Made by a program: the position numbers and the translations under genes
Source: Polyangium sp. y55x31
Lineage (GTDB): Bacteria; Myxococcota_A; Polyangia; Polyangiales; Polyangiaceae
DNA: 64,000 nt
Assembly (NCBI RefSeq): GCF_029946505.1
Contig: NZ_JARZHG010000027.1
Span: forward strand, 62,001-126,000
Direction: 5' to 3'
Part shown: in pieces, positions 1 to 8,713 of the stretch
Layout of the letters: every line of letters begins with the position of its first letter
Numbering within the stretch: the first letter of the stretch is position 1
Notes under the pieces: model-generated
What the model saw: the letters and a program-made list of their open reading frames with translations, nothing else
Told to the model about the DNA's origin: nothing
The model's database searches: none

Positions 1-1101
1 TGGCTGCTCTCGTCGATCATCCTGATCGTCGTCGTCGTCTTCCAGAACGACATCCGCCGCGCGCTGATCCGCATGGGATCGAAGGCGTGGCTCGCCGGCG
101 GGCGCGAGCAGCAGTCGCGCGTGATCGACGAGGTCGTGGCGGCGGCGACCGAGCTCGCGCGCCATCGCATGGGCGCGATCATCGCCTTCGAGCAGGACGC
201 GAACGTGCTCGAGTTCTGCAAGAGCGAGGGCATCGCCCTCGACTCGGTCGTGACGCGCGAGCTGCTCGTCAGCCTCTTCGTGCCGGAGTCGGTGAACAAG
301 CTGCACGACGGCGCGGTCTTGATCCGCGATCTGAAGATCGCGCGCGCCGGCGTGTTCTTCCCGATGCCCGAGACGAAGGTGCTCGACGCGAGCCTCGGTT
401 CGCGCCACCGCGCCGCGCTCGGCATCACGGAGGAGACCGACGCGGTCGTCGTCGTCGTGAGCGAGGAGCGCGGGACGATCAGCTTCTGCTTCAGCGGCAA
501 CATCGTCTCGAACCTCGACGGTCAGTCGCTCCGGCATGCGCTGCTCGGCCTCTTCGGGCGATCGTCGCGCAAGAAGCAGAAGGCCGCCGCCGCGCGCAAG
601 CCGCCGTCCGCGTCGACGCCGGCTCCGCCGCAGCCCGTGCGCACGCCTCCGATCCCGGCGCCGGCGCCGCCCGTGCGCGCGTCGATCCCGACACCTCCCT
701 CGGTCGGCGCGACGCCGATGCCCGGCGCTCCGGGCACGCCCACGTCGCGCATGCCGCAGAGCGCGGCCCTGCCGATGCGACCGGCCACGACCACGGAGAT
801 GCCGCCGGTCTCGGTCGCGGCGCCGACCTTGCGGCCGAACACGTTCGTGCCCTCGGCGACCGTACCGCCGCCCCCGCCGTCCTCGGACCCCGCGCCCACG
901 GCCGCGGCCACGATGCCGCCGCCCGGCGTGGTCCCTGCGGCGCCGCAAGCCGCGACGCCGCCGAGCACGCCGCCGAGCACGCCTCCGAGTACGCCTCCGA
1001 GTACGCCCCCCGGCCCGCCTTCGAGCGCGCCGCCGGGCACGCAGCCCACCGCGCGCGCTGGCGAAGGCGCCGGCAGCCCCAGCCACGGTGACGACTCATG
1101 A
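1..1101 (+). CDS. cdaA: Diadenylate cyclase CdaA, 5' end cut by window
   Basis: Membrane-associated synthase that makes cyclic di-AMP from two ATP. The frame is open from base 1: the visible part begins with a hydrophobic segment (LLSSIILIVVVVF) and the QNDIRRAL motif that normally joins the last membrane helix to the DAC domain, so only the first helices are missing. The DAC domain shows the DGA motif (about residues 103-105 of the visible part) and the RHR motif (135-137), the ATP-binding signature of the family. After about residue 200 the protein runs into a long Pro/Ala/Thr-rich tail of roughly 160 residues with tandem PPST units, which is unusual because CdaA normally ends soon after the DAC domain. 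The stop overlaps the start of the YbbR gene by 4 bp (ATGA), as expected for a cdaA-cdaR pair. Confidence 0.92.
   Translation, partial: WLLSSIILIVVVVFQNDIRRALIRMGSKAWLAGGREQQSRVIDEVVAAATELARHRMGAIIAFEQDANVLEFCKSEGIALDSVVTRELLVSLFVPESVNKLHDGAVLIRDLKIARAGVFFPMPETKVLDASLGSRHRAALGITEETDAVVVVVSEERGTISFCFSGNIVSNLDGQSLRHALLGLFGRSSRKKQKAAAARKPPSASTPAPPQPVRTPPIPAPAPPVRASIPTPPSVGATPMPGAPGTPTSRMPQSAALPMRPATTTEMPPVSVAAPTLRPNTFVPSATVPPPPPSSDPAPTAAATMPPPGVVPAAPQAATPPSTPPSTPPSTPPSTPPGPPSSAPPGTQPTARAGEGAGSPSHGDDS
955..1016 (+). repeat. Short tandem repeat coding PPST units in the CdaA tail
   Basis: Imperfect tandem 12-bp units (variants of CCGCCGAGCACG and CCTCCGAGTACG) encode consecutive PPST tetrapeptides in the proline-rich tail of CdaA. 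Such arrays can change length by slippage, which would alter the tail in frame. Confidence 0.7.
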
Positions 1102-2042
1102 CGGCCAAGGACGGGCTTCGGGAGAACATCCGCGCGGCGTTGCTCGACAACATCGGGCTGAAGGTCCTGTCGCTCCTCTGCGCGCTCGGCATCTACGCGT
1201 TCATCCACGGCGCCGAGAACGCGCAGCGCACGTTCTCGGTCAGCGTCGTGACGATCATGCCGCCGGAGAGCGCGAACCGGCAGCTCATGACGCAGATCCC
1301 GAACGAGGTGAAGGTCACGCTGCGCGGCTCGCGCACGCAGCTCGACGATCTGCGCAGCGACGATCTCGGCACGCTCCAGCTCAACCTGCGCAGCGGGCGC
1401 GAGACGAACCTCGACCTCAAGCCGAGCATGTTCCGCGTGCCCACGGGCGTTCAGATCGAAGAGGTGCAGCCGCCGTCGATCGAGCTGCGCTGGGACGACG
1501 TGGTCGAGCGCGAGATCCCGGTGCAGATCGCGCGCACCGGTGATCCCGCGCCGACGTTCGCGGTGAAGGGCGTGATCGGCTCCGAGCCGAAGGCCGTGCA
1601 GGCGCGTGGCCCTCGCTCGATCGTGGACGTCATGCAGTACGCGCGCGCGGCGCCGTTCGACGTGACGGGTTTGACCGAGGGCGTCTACCGTCGGCCGCTG
1701 CCGCTCGACAAGCCGCCGAAGCTCGTGAACTACGATGTCGAGAGCGTGATCGCGACGGTCGAGATCGCGCGTGAGCTCGCGAAGAAGGAGTTCGCGAACC
1801 TGCGCGTGGAGGTCGTGGGCCTGCCGCGCGCCGTGACGTCGCCGCCGACGGTGAAGGTGCGCCTCGTCGGATCGAACGAGGACGTGAACGCGGTCTCGCC
1901 CGAGTCGCTCGTGCCGCGCGTGGAGCCGAAGAACTCGGGCGCGGACATGAGCAAGCCGGGCAGCGTGTACCTCGACGTGCTGCTCGAGGTGCCGCACGTG
2001 AAGGTCGTGGTCGATCCGCCGAAGGTGCTCGTGAAGTGGTGA
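1098..2042 (+). CDS. cdaR: YbbR-domain protein, CdaA regulator CdaR
   Basis: A 314-residue protein with an N-terminal membrane anchor (about residues 18-38, IGLKVLSLLCALGIYAFIHG) followed by extracytoplasmic YbbR-type beta repeats. The WYxF-like entry motif appears as IYAFIHGAEN. In Firmicutes CdaR binds CdaA and modulates c-di-AMP synthesis. The 4-bp overlap with cdaA indicates translational coupling and a shared complex at the membrane. glmM, the usual third member, does not follow: the next gene lies on the other strand only 3 bp beyond the stop. Confidence 0.88.
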   Translation: MTAKDGLRENIRAALLDNIGLKVLSLLCALGIYAFIHGAENAQRTFSVSVVTIMPPESANRQLMTQIPNEVKVTLRGSRTQLDDLRSDDLGTLQLNLRSGRETNLDLKPSMFRVPTGVQIEEVQPPSIELRWDDVVEREIPVQIARTGDPAPTFAVKGVIGSEPKAVQARGPRSIVDVMQYARAAPFDVTGLTEGVYRRPLPLDKPPKLVNYDVESVIATVEIARELAKKEFANLRVEVVGLPRAVTSPPTVKVRLVGSNEDVNAVSPESLVPRVEPKNSGADMSKPGSVYLDVLLEVPHVKVVVDPPKVLVKW

Positions 2043-2045
2043 AGG

Positions 2046-3095
2046 TCAGCGCTCGGGGATCTTGATCTCCCCGCGGATCACGCGCTGCTCGAGCGCTTCG
2101 ACCTTCCGCTTCGTATCCTCGGGGATGCCCGCGGCGTGTGGGCCTTCGTCGACGTAGCCGACGGCGCCCTCGGCGAGGCCGAACGTGCGCAGCCCCGCCT
2201 GGAAGCGGCCCTCGGCCACGTCGCGGATCGTGTCGAAGACGGCGACGTCGCCGCGCTTGATCATGCTCGTCAGCACGGTGCCGGGCATCTCGTCGTGCTG
2301 ATCGGCGTCCACGCCGATCGCCTTCACGCCCATGTCGCGCGCCGCCTCGAACACGCCGTGCCCCGTCGTCCCGGCCGCGTGGTAGACGACGTCCGCGCCT
2401 GCGGCGATCTCGCTGTTCGCGAGCGCCTTGCCCTTCACCGGATCGCGGAACGCATCGGGGGTCGTGCCCGCGAACGCCGCGTGCACCTCGCAGCGCGGAC
2501 AAACCTCCTGCACGCCGGCGCGGTAGCCCGCCTCGAACTTGCGGATGAGCGGGATGTCCATGCCGCCGACGAACCCCACGTGGCCCGTCTTCGACATGAG
2601 CCCCGCGACCGCGCCGACGAGGAACGAGCCTTCCTCCTCGCGGAAACGAAGGCCCGCGACGTTCGGCGGCATCACGCCCTCCATCGGCGGCGCGTAATCG
2701 ATGCAGGCGAAGCGCGTGCTCGGGAAATCACGCGCCACCACGTTCACGTCGGTCGAGAAGATGAACCCCACGCCGATCACGAGATCGAAGCCACGCGCCG
2801 CGAAGAGGCGCATCGCCGCCTCGCGATCCTCCGCGCCGCTCGGCTCGAGCACCTCCGTCGTCACGCCGAGCTCACGCGCCGCGCGCGACAGGCCCTCGTA
2901 CGCCGCGTCGTTGAAGCTCTTGTCGCCGCGCCCTCCGACGTCGAACACGAGGCCCACGCGCACCTTCGCGTGCGGGCCCTCCGGTCGCGGCTCCTCCGCG
3001 CGCGCCGGAAGGAGCGTCGACGCCGCGGCCGCGAGCGAGACGACGAGCGTGACCACGGTCAGCTTCGATGCGGCAGGAGTGCTCCTTTCGGCCAT
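2046..3095 (-). CDS. BMP-family (PnrA-like) substrate-binding protein
   Basis: A 349-residue periplasmic binding protein of the basic membrane protein/PnrA family, whose members bind nucleosides for ABC uptake. Typical features are VGLVFDVGGRGDKSFNDAAYEGL near the start of the mature protein, DLVIGVGF, GFVGGMDIPLIRKFEAGYRAG and the late ADVVYHAAGTTGHGVFEAA block. It has a Sec-type signal peptide ending near ARA-EE with no lipobox cysteine, whereas many relatives are lipoproteins. No permease or ATPase gene is adjacent, so partners must lie elsewhere or it acts as a sensor. The start has no clear Shine-Dalgarno sequence. Its 3' end abuts cdaR. Confidence 0.85.
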   Translation of the reverse strand: MAERSTPAASKLTVVTLVVSLAAAASTLLPARAEEPRPEGPHAKVRVGLVFDVGGRGDKSFNDAAYEGLSRAARELGVTTEVLEPSGAEDREAAMRLFAARGFDLVIGVGFIFSTDVNVVARDFPSTRFACIDYAPPMEGVMPPNVAGLRFREEEGSFLVGAVAGLMSKTGHVGFVGGMDIPLIRKFEAGYRAGVQEVCPRCEVHAAFAGTTPDAFRDPVKGKALANSEIAAGADVVYHAAGTTGHGVFEAARDMGVKAIGVDADQHDEMPGTVLTSMIKRGDVAVFDTIRDVAEGRFQAGLRTFGLAEGAVGYVDEGPHAAGIPEDTKRKVEALEQRVIRGEIKIPER

Positions 3096-3144
3096 GCAGC
3101 GAGGCTAGCGTACTGGCCCGCTCGATGGAGCCGCGCGCGCGCGG

Positions 3145-3150
3145 TATAGT
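3145..3150 (+). promoter_or_regulatory. Possible -10 box (TATAGT)
   Basis: TATAGT lies 10 bp before the ATG at 3161, so transcription would begin almost at the start codon (near-leaderless mRNA). The matching -35 position (3122-3127, TCGATG) is weak, so this is only a suggestion. Confidence 0.25.
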
Positions 3151-3160
3151 CCGCTCCTCG

Positions 3161-3838
3161 ATGCGCCCGGCCGTCCTCCTCGTCCTCGCCGCGCTCGCGT
3201 TCGCCGCGCCTGCCGGCGCAGAAACCGAGGCCAAGCCCGCGCTGCTCGATCGCGTGGTCGTTCGCTGGCATGCGCCCGAGACGGGCGGCGTCACGCGCCC
3301 GCAGTTCGTGTACGAGCGCGAGCTCGCGTTCGAAGCGCGCCTCGAGGCGATGGCCGATCCGGATCCGGATCCTGCGCCGTTCGCGGATCGCCACGTACGC
3401 GCGGCGCTCGATCGCCACATCGCCGAGACGCTCCTCGCGAGCTTGCCCGTCCTGCCTGCGCCCGACGCGACCGAGATCGCGAGCCGCGCCGAGTCCGCGC
3501 GCGCGGTGCTCGAGCAACGCGTGAAGGGGCGCGACAAGCTCATCGCCGCGGCCAAGGCCGAAGGGATCGGCTCGGACGAGATCGACGCGCTCCTGCGCCG
3601 CCAAGCCCGCGCGAGCATCTACCTCGACCGTATGGTCGCGCCGATGGTCGCGCCGAGCGACCCGGAGCTCCGCGCGCTCTTGCGCACGGGTACGACGCCG
3701 TTCACGGGTCGTCCGTACGAACAGGTCTCCGTCGCGCTCGGTCGGTGGGTCGTGGCGCAGAGGCTCGGCGAGGCGATCGCGAGTTACTTCCAGACCGCAC
3801 GCTCGCGCGTGACGGTCACGATCGTTCGCTCGCGTTAG
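3161..3838 (+). CDS. Hypothetical exported protein
   Basis: A 225-residue protein with a clear Sec signal peptide (MRPAVLLVLAALAFAAPAGA) and predicted cleavage near AGA-ET. I chose the ATG at 3161 because the signal peptide starts there; upstream in-frame codons give an unlikely basic leader. The mature part is helical and charged, with no cysteines and no domain I recognise. The order (short helical block, then a region rich in Arg/Glu/Ala) recalls peptidyl-prolyl isomerase/SurA N-domains, but no PPIase domain is present, so I do not assign that function. It is divergent from the BMP gene and convergent with the UPF0158 gene, 6 bp away. Confidence 0.7.
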   Translation: MRPAVLLVLAALAFAAPAGAETEAKPALLDRVVVRWHAPETGGVTRPQFVYERELAFEARLEAMADPDPDPAPFADRHVRAALDRHIAETLLASLPVLPAPDATEIASRAESARAVLEQRVKGRDKLIAAAKAEGIGSDEIDALLRRQARASIYLDRMVAPMVAPSDPELRALLRTGTTPFTGRPYEQVSVALGRWVVAQRLGEAIASYFQTARSRVTVTIVRSR

Positions 3839-3844
3839 CGCGCG

Positions 3845-4753
3845 TCAGGACGAAGCGGAGCGCGCTTCGCCGCCGACGATCTCCTGGGAGGCGGGCGCGG
3901 GCTCTTCCTCCGTGTGCGCGTGGGTGCCCTCGTAATGGTGGGCGAACGAGCGCGCGGCGCGACGTGCCTTCAGGAACTCCGCGAAGGCCGTGAGTGTGTC
4001 GAGGTCGCGCGGGCCGAGCGCGTCGGCGATGTCGCGAAGGTTCTTTCGCAGCGTCTCCACGCTCTTGCCACGGCGCAGCTCGCGCGGCGGTTCTTCGCGG
4101 AGCTCGCGCGTGCTCGGGACGGGCGCAGCAGCAGCAGCAGCAGCCGCGGTGTCCGCGGGCTGTCCTTCCGCGCGGGAAGGAGGCTGCTCGGGCACCCACA
4201 CGGGGCGCGCGATCGGGTTCAGCGCGTGCGCGTTGAGCCACGCTTCCATGAAGATGCGCAGACGCTCGCTGCGGAACGAGAACCAGCGCTCGCGCTCCGG
4301 GCCGTAGCTCATCAGCACGTCCTTGAAGCGGCGGAAGGCGCCTTTTCCGTCGATCGCTTGCGTCAGCTTTCCCTGCAGCTCCGGGTCCTCCACCATCGGG
4401 ATGAAGCGCTCCATCCAGCGGTACTGCTCGCGAGAGCTCACCGGATCGATGCGGAGGTAGTTCGGATCGGCCGCGATGCGCGCGTGCATCTGCGGGTCCG
4501 CGACTCCGTCGACGACGCGCAGCACGTCACCCGTCACGAGGTGAAGGTAAGAGTGGACCTCGGGCGCGTTGTTCTCGAACGCGTCCTCCAGCGCCTCCCA
4601 ATCGATCGGGATGTCCCGGTAGACCACCCCCGAGGTGGAAGGATTTTCAGGCTTCGGCATTTCCTCCTCATCGAGCGACACGACCCGACGTGTGGCGGGC
4701 CGGCCGGGCCTCTGCAGGGGAACCAAGTGAGAACGGGAGCTCTCCGTTGACAT
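3845..4753 (-). CDS. UPF0158 family protein
   Basis: A 302-residue protein. The region from about residue 43 (VVYRDIPIDWEALEDAFEN) through SYLHLVTGDVLRVVDG and the RWMERFIPMVEDPELQGKL block matches the UPF0158 family, a family of unknown function. An Ala/Gln-rich linker and a basic C-terminal domain (LRKNLRDIADALGPRDLDTL) extend it beyond the usual size. The start at 4753 has no ribosome binding site, although a TAAAAT box lies just upstream on the minus strand and might give a leaderless transcript. An alternative ATG at 4660 follows AGGAGG closely and leaves the conserved domain intact. Confidence 0.75.
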   Translation of the reverse strand: MSTESSRSHLVPLQRPGRPATRRVVSLDEEEMPKPENPSTSGVVYRDIPIDWEALEDAFENNAPEVHSYLHLVTGDVLRVVDGVADPQMHARIAADPNYLRIDPVSSREQYRWMERFIPMVEDPELQGKLTQAIDGKGAFRRFKDVLMSYGPERERWFSFRSERLRIFMEAWLNAHALNPIARPVWVPEQPPSRAEGQPADTAAAAAAAAPVPSTRELREEPPRELRRGKSVETLRKNLRDIADALGPRDLDTLTAFAEFLKARRAARSFAHHYEGTHAHTEEEPAPASQEIVGGEARSASS

Positions 4754-5019
4754 AGAATTTTACGCTCTGTGAGGTCGCTTTGGGGTGAACTCTCGCAACA
4801 TAGTGCCTGTTCCCCAGGCCGGAAGCTCGGCCATCTCCGTGGGATGGGCGCCGCCAGGTCGCGTTCGTCCCGGGCGTCGGGTGTGCCGGCTTGCCAAGCG
4901 TCCCACGTTTTGTTCCCGAATACACCGAGGTAGCAGGTTCGCGCCGGAAAAGCTCGTAAAGCGAACGGACGGGCTCGTCCGGTCGGAGTCCATCTGTCCC
5001 GGGCGGCGGATCCAGAGCC

Positions 5020-6531
5020 TCAAGCGCGCGACGACCGGGTGCGGGCGACGGCGTCGGCCCAGCGGGCGAGGTGGATGTTTCGTTCCGCGGCGGACATGCC
5101 GACCTCGAATGTCCGTTCGACCCGGGACATCCGAGCGGCGTCCCGCACGCCGCTGAAGAGCCCGGCACCGACGCCGGCGAGCATGGCGGCGCCGCGGGCG
5201 GTCGATTCGAGCTCGATCGGGCGCTCGATCGTGAGGGCGGCCGTGTCGGCCTGGTACTGCATGAGCAGGTCGTTGTTCGCGGCGCCGCCGTCGACGCGCA
5301 TGCGGCCGAGGGGCTTGCCGAGGTCGTCGCCCATCGCGCGGAGCAGGTCCGTCACTTCGAGCGCGATGCCTTCGAGCGTGGCGCGCGCGAGGTGCGCTTT
5401 CGTGGTGCCGCGCGTGATGCCGTGGATGATGCCGCGCGCGTCCGGATCCCAGTACGGCGCGCCGAGGCCCGAGAGCGCGGGCACGAACGTCACGCCTTCG
5501 CTCGACGGGACGCTCGCGGCGAGCGGCTCGATCTCGGCCGCGCTGCGGATGATGCCGAGGCCGTCGCGGAGCCATTGCACGGCCGCGCCTGCGATGAACG
5601 CGCTGCCTTCGAGCGCGAAGACGACTTCGCTGCCGACCTTCCAGCCCACGGTCGTGAGCAGCCCGAAGCGGCTCGCGATCGGCTGCGCGCCGATGTTGAC
5701 GAGCACGAAGGCGCCCGTGCCGTACGTGGTTTTCGCGTCGCCCGTGTCGAAGCAGGCCTGGCCGAAGAGCGCGGCTTGTTGATCGCCCGCGATGCCCGTG
5801 ATCGGCACGCCGTCGGGCAGGTGCGGAAAACCGAGCGTCTTCGCGATGAGCCCGGCCGAGTCGACGATCTTCGGCAGAACGCTGCGCGGGGCGCGGAAGA
5901 GCTCGAGCATCGCCGGGTCCCAGTCGAGCGTCGCGAGGCTCATGAGCAGCGTGCGCGAGGCGTTCGTCACGTCGGTCGCGTGCACGGGCGAGCCGCCGAG
6001 CGCGCCGCCGGACAGGCGCCAGACGAGGTAGCTGTCGACCGTGCCGAACGCGAGCTCGCCGCGCTCGGCCCGCTCGCGGGCGCCTTCGACGTTGTCGAGC
6101 AGCCACGTGAGCTTCGTGCCGCTGAAGTACGGATCGAGCACGAGCCCGGTCGTGCGTTTCACGAGAGGCTCGTGGCCGCCTTCGCGCAAAAGCGCGCACG
6201 CGTCCGCGGTGCGCCGGTCTTGCCAGACGATCGCGCGGTGGATGGGCTTGTCGGTCGCGCGTTGCCAGACGAGCGTGGTCTCGCGCTGGTTCGTGATGCC
6301 GACGGCGGCGATGCGATCACCTTTCACGCCGGCCGAGGCGAGCGCGGCCTCCACCGATTCGAGCACGCTTTGCCAGATGTCCTCGGGCTCGTGCTCGACG
6401 AGGCCGGGGCGCGGGAAGTGCTGGGGGAATTCGCGCGTCGCGCGTCCGCGGGTCGTCCCTGCCGTGTCGAGCACGAGCGAGGTCGTCCCGGTCGTCCCTT
6501 GATCGATCGCGAGCAGAAGGTCGGCGGCCAT
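5020..6531 (-). CDS. glpK: Glycerol kinase
   Basis: A 503-residue FGGY-family kinase that phosphorylates glycerol to sn-glycerol 3-phosphate with ATP. The N-terminal phosphate-binding loop (LLAIDQGTTGTTSLV), the substrate region ITNQRETT and AIVWQDRRTAD, and the C-terminal MRVDGGAANNDLLMQYQAD segment are all diagnostic, and the length is normal. No glpF or glpD neighbour is visible; the gene stands alone between the UPF0158 gene and the divergent FHA-cyclase. The 266 bp downstream of it (4754-5019) hold no recognisable gene. Confidence 0.95.
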   Translation of the reverse strand: MAADLLLAIDQGTTGTTSLVLDTAGTTRGRATREFPQHFPRPGLVEHEPEDIWQSVLESVEAALASAGVKGDRIAAVGITNQRETTLVWQRATDKPIHRAIVWQDRRTADACALLREGGHEPLVKRTTGLVLDPYFSGTKLTWLLDNVEGARERAERGELAFGTVDSYLVWRLSGGALGGSPVHATDVTNASRTLLMSLATLDWDPAMLELFRAPRSVLPKIVDSAGLIAKTLGFPHLPDGVPITGIAGDQQAALFGQACFDTGDAKTTYGTGAFVLVNIGAQPIASRFGLLTTVGWKVGSEVVFALEGSAFIAGAAVQWLRDGLGIIRSAAEIEPLAASVPSSEGVTFVPALSGLGAPYWDPDARGIIHGITRGTTKAHLARATLEGIALEVTDLLRAMGDDLGKPLGRMRVDGGAANNDLLMQYQADTAALTIERPIELESTARGAAMLAGVGAGLFSGVRDAARMSRVERTFEVGMSAAERNIHLARWADAVARTRSSRA

Positions 6532-6706
6532 GGTTTCGGGCCTAGCCTGGCGGCCGCGCCGGGGGAAGGACGATCGGCGCGTCGAACCTCTCGCTTAATG
6601 TCACGAGAAGGAATAGACTTCTGCCCGTACCGGTTCGGCGGCCGTCTGCATTCGTGCGGGCAGGGCCTCCCGTGGTTCTCGGAATGCAAGCGCAACGGCT
6701 CACCTG

Positions 6707-8704
6707 ATGGCTCGACTGATCCTGCAGACCGCCGAAGGGCAGCAGGCCATCGAGCTGCGGCCCGTGAACTCGTTGGGGCGCCACCCCAACAACTCGATCC
6801 AGTTGCTCGACAAGATCGTCTCCAAGGAGCACTGCATCATCGAGCTCCGCGGAACGCAGTTCTACCTGCGTGATCTGGGCAGCCTGAACGGGACGTTCAT
6901 CAACAACGAGCGGGTCCGCGGCGAGGCTCCCCTGAAGCACGGCGACGAGATCGCCCTCGGATCGACGCGTGGTCGCTTCGACGATACGCCGTCGCCGGTC
7001 GCAGGTACGGCCGGTGGTCCGCCGCCCGTTCCGCCCGCGCCGCCGCAGCCGCAAGCGTGGGCCGCGACGCCCGGGCCCGCGCCCGTGGCGCCTTCGCCCC
7101 TTGCACAATCGGCGCACGTCCTGCCCGCCGTCCCCGCTGCTCCCGCGAATCGGCCTCCGCCCGGCGCGTTCGCGCCCCCGCCGATGCCGCCGCGCCCTCC
7201 GCCGCCGCAAGCTGGGCCCGCGCATCCGAACGTCGCGCCGCGGCCGCAGTCGCCGGGGCTCCCCGCGCCGAACCCGGCTCTCGGCATCCCGAACGCGAAC
7301 CCCAACATGACGATGATGGGGGGGAAGGGCTCGGGCGCGCACACGTTCATCACGGGCCCGCACTCGTACGTCGCGCAGGGCACGCGCATCGACCTGAACG
7401 ATCAGGCGCGCCAGATCGGCACGCAGATCGCCGCGGTGGAGAAGGGGTTCTTGCCCTTCGACCGCCTCGCGAACGATCTCAACCAGCTCCGCGCCGACTA
7501 CGAGCGCCTGCGCCTCTCGCACGAGCTCGCGCGTGACATCGCCTCCGAGCGCGACACCTCGAAGCTGCTCGACAAGATCCTCGCGAGCATCATCAAGTTC
7601 ATCAAGGCCGACCGCGGCGTGATCTTCCTCCGCGACGACAACGGCGAGCTCATGCCGCGCGCCTCGCAGCGCCGCGACGGCACCACGGCGCCGATCAGCG
7701 TCTCGTCGACGATCCTGAACCACGTGGTCAAGGAGCGCGCGGCCGTCCTCACGCACGACGCGGCCATGGACTTCGCCGCCTCCAAGGGCAAGAGCATGAT
7801 CCTGAACCGGATCAGCTCGGCCATCGTCGTGCCGCTCGTCGCGCCGAACAACACGCAGGACGTGCTCGGCGTGCTCTGGCTCGACTCCGAGACGCTCGCG
7901 CAGTTCCAGCCGAAGGACCTCGAGCTCGTGGTGGCCGTGGCCCACCAGGCCTCGATGTTCATCGAGATCAACATCCTCGGGAAGAAGATCGAGAACGAGA
8001 TCATCGCCCGCGAGCGCTTCTCGCGGCTGCTCTCGCCGAACATCGCCGAGCGCGTGATGAGCGGCCAGCTCGAGGTGCGCCTCGGCGGTCAGCGCGTCGA
8101 GGAGTGCACGGTCTTCAACAGCGACATCCGCGGCTTCACCGCGATGAGCGAGAACACCCCGCCCGAAGAGCTCGTCGACATGCTGAACGAGTACTTCGAG
8201 CTCATGGTGGACACGATCTTCAAGTACGAGGGCACGCTCGACAAATTCATGGGCGACGGGATCATGGGCATCTGGGGCGCGCCCGTGATCCACCCCGACG
8301 ACGCGATCCGCAGCGTGCAATGCGCGCTGGAGATGGGCGAGGTGCTCGGCGACTTCAACCGCAGGCGCCTGCAGCGCGACCTCGCGCCGCTCGCGATCGG
8401 CATCGGCATCCACACGGGCCCGCTCGTCGCGGGTTACATCGGGAGCTCCAAGGCGCTCTCGTACACGGTCATCGGCGACACGGCGAACACCTCGGCGCGG
8501 CTCTGCTCGGTCGCGCTGGCGGGGCAGATCGTGGTCAGCGAGATGACGCACGACAGGCTCGCGGGACGCTTCGAGACGGAGGAGCTGCCGTCGGCGAAGG
8601 TGAAGGGCAAGGAGAAGCCGCTGCGCGTGTTCAACGTGATCCGCGCGGCCACGTCGGTACAGGTCCCCGCGAACATCATCGCGGAGCCGACGATCTCGGA
8701 GTGA
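6707..8704 (+). CDS. FHA-GAF-class III adenylate cyclase
   Basis: A 665-residue cytoplasmic signalling protein. An N-terminal FHA domain (residues 1-90) keeps the phosphothreonine-binding motifs GRHPNN (24-29), SKEH (39-42) and SLNGT (59-63). A Pro/Ala-rich linker (about 95-215) leads to a GAF domain (about 270-425) and a C-terminal class III nucleotidyl cyclase (about 460-645). The cyclase has both metal-binding Asp residues (FNSDIRGFT and FMGDGIMGIW), the adenine-selecting Lys (DKFMGDG) and the Asn/Arg pair in ANTSARL, so it should be active on ATP. FHA domains bind phosphothreonine proteins, which would link cAMP output to the Ser/Thr kinases common in this genome. accA follows 9 bp after the stop and may be cotranscribed. 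Confidence 0.9.
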   Translation: MARLILQTAEGQQAIELRPVNSLGRHPNNSIQLLDKIVSKEHCIIELRGTQFYLRDLGSLNGTFINNERVRGEAPLKHGDEIALGSTRGRFDDTPSPVAGTAGGPPPVPPAPPQPQAWAATPGPAPVAPSPLAQSAHVLPAVPAAPANRPPPGAFAPPPMPPRPPPPQAGPAHPNVAPRPQSPGLPAPNPALGIPNANPNMTMMGGKGSGAHTFITGPHSYVAQGTRIDLNDQARQIGTQIAAVEKGFLPFDRLANDLNQLRADYERLRLSHELARDIASERDTSKLLDKILASIIKFIKADRGVIFLRDDNGELMPRASQRRDGTTAPISVSSTILNHVVKERAAVLTHDAAMDFAASKGKSMILNRISSAIVVPLVAPNNTQDVLGVLWLDSETLAQFQPKDLELVVAVAHQASMFIEINILGKKIENEIIARERFSRLLSPNIAERVMSGQLEVRLGGQRVEECTVFNSDIRGFTAMSENTPPEELVDMLNEYFELMVDTIFKYEGTLDKFMGDGIMGIWGAPVIHPDDAIRSVQCALEMGEVLGDFNRRRLQRDLAPLAIGIGIHTGPLVAGYIGSSKALSYTVIGDTANTSARLCSVALAGQIVVSEMTHDRLAGRFETEELPSAKVKGKEKPLRVFNVIRAATSVQVPANIIAEPTISE

Positions 8705-8713
8705 GCTCTCGCC

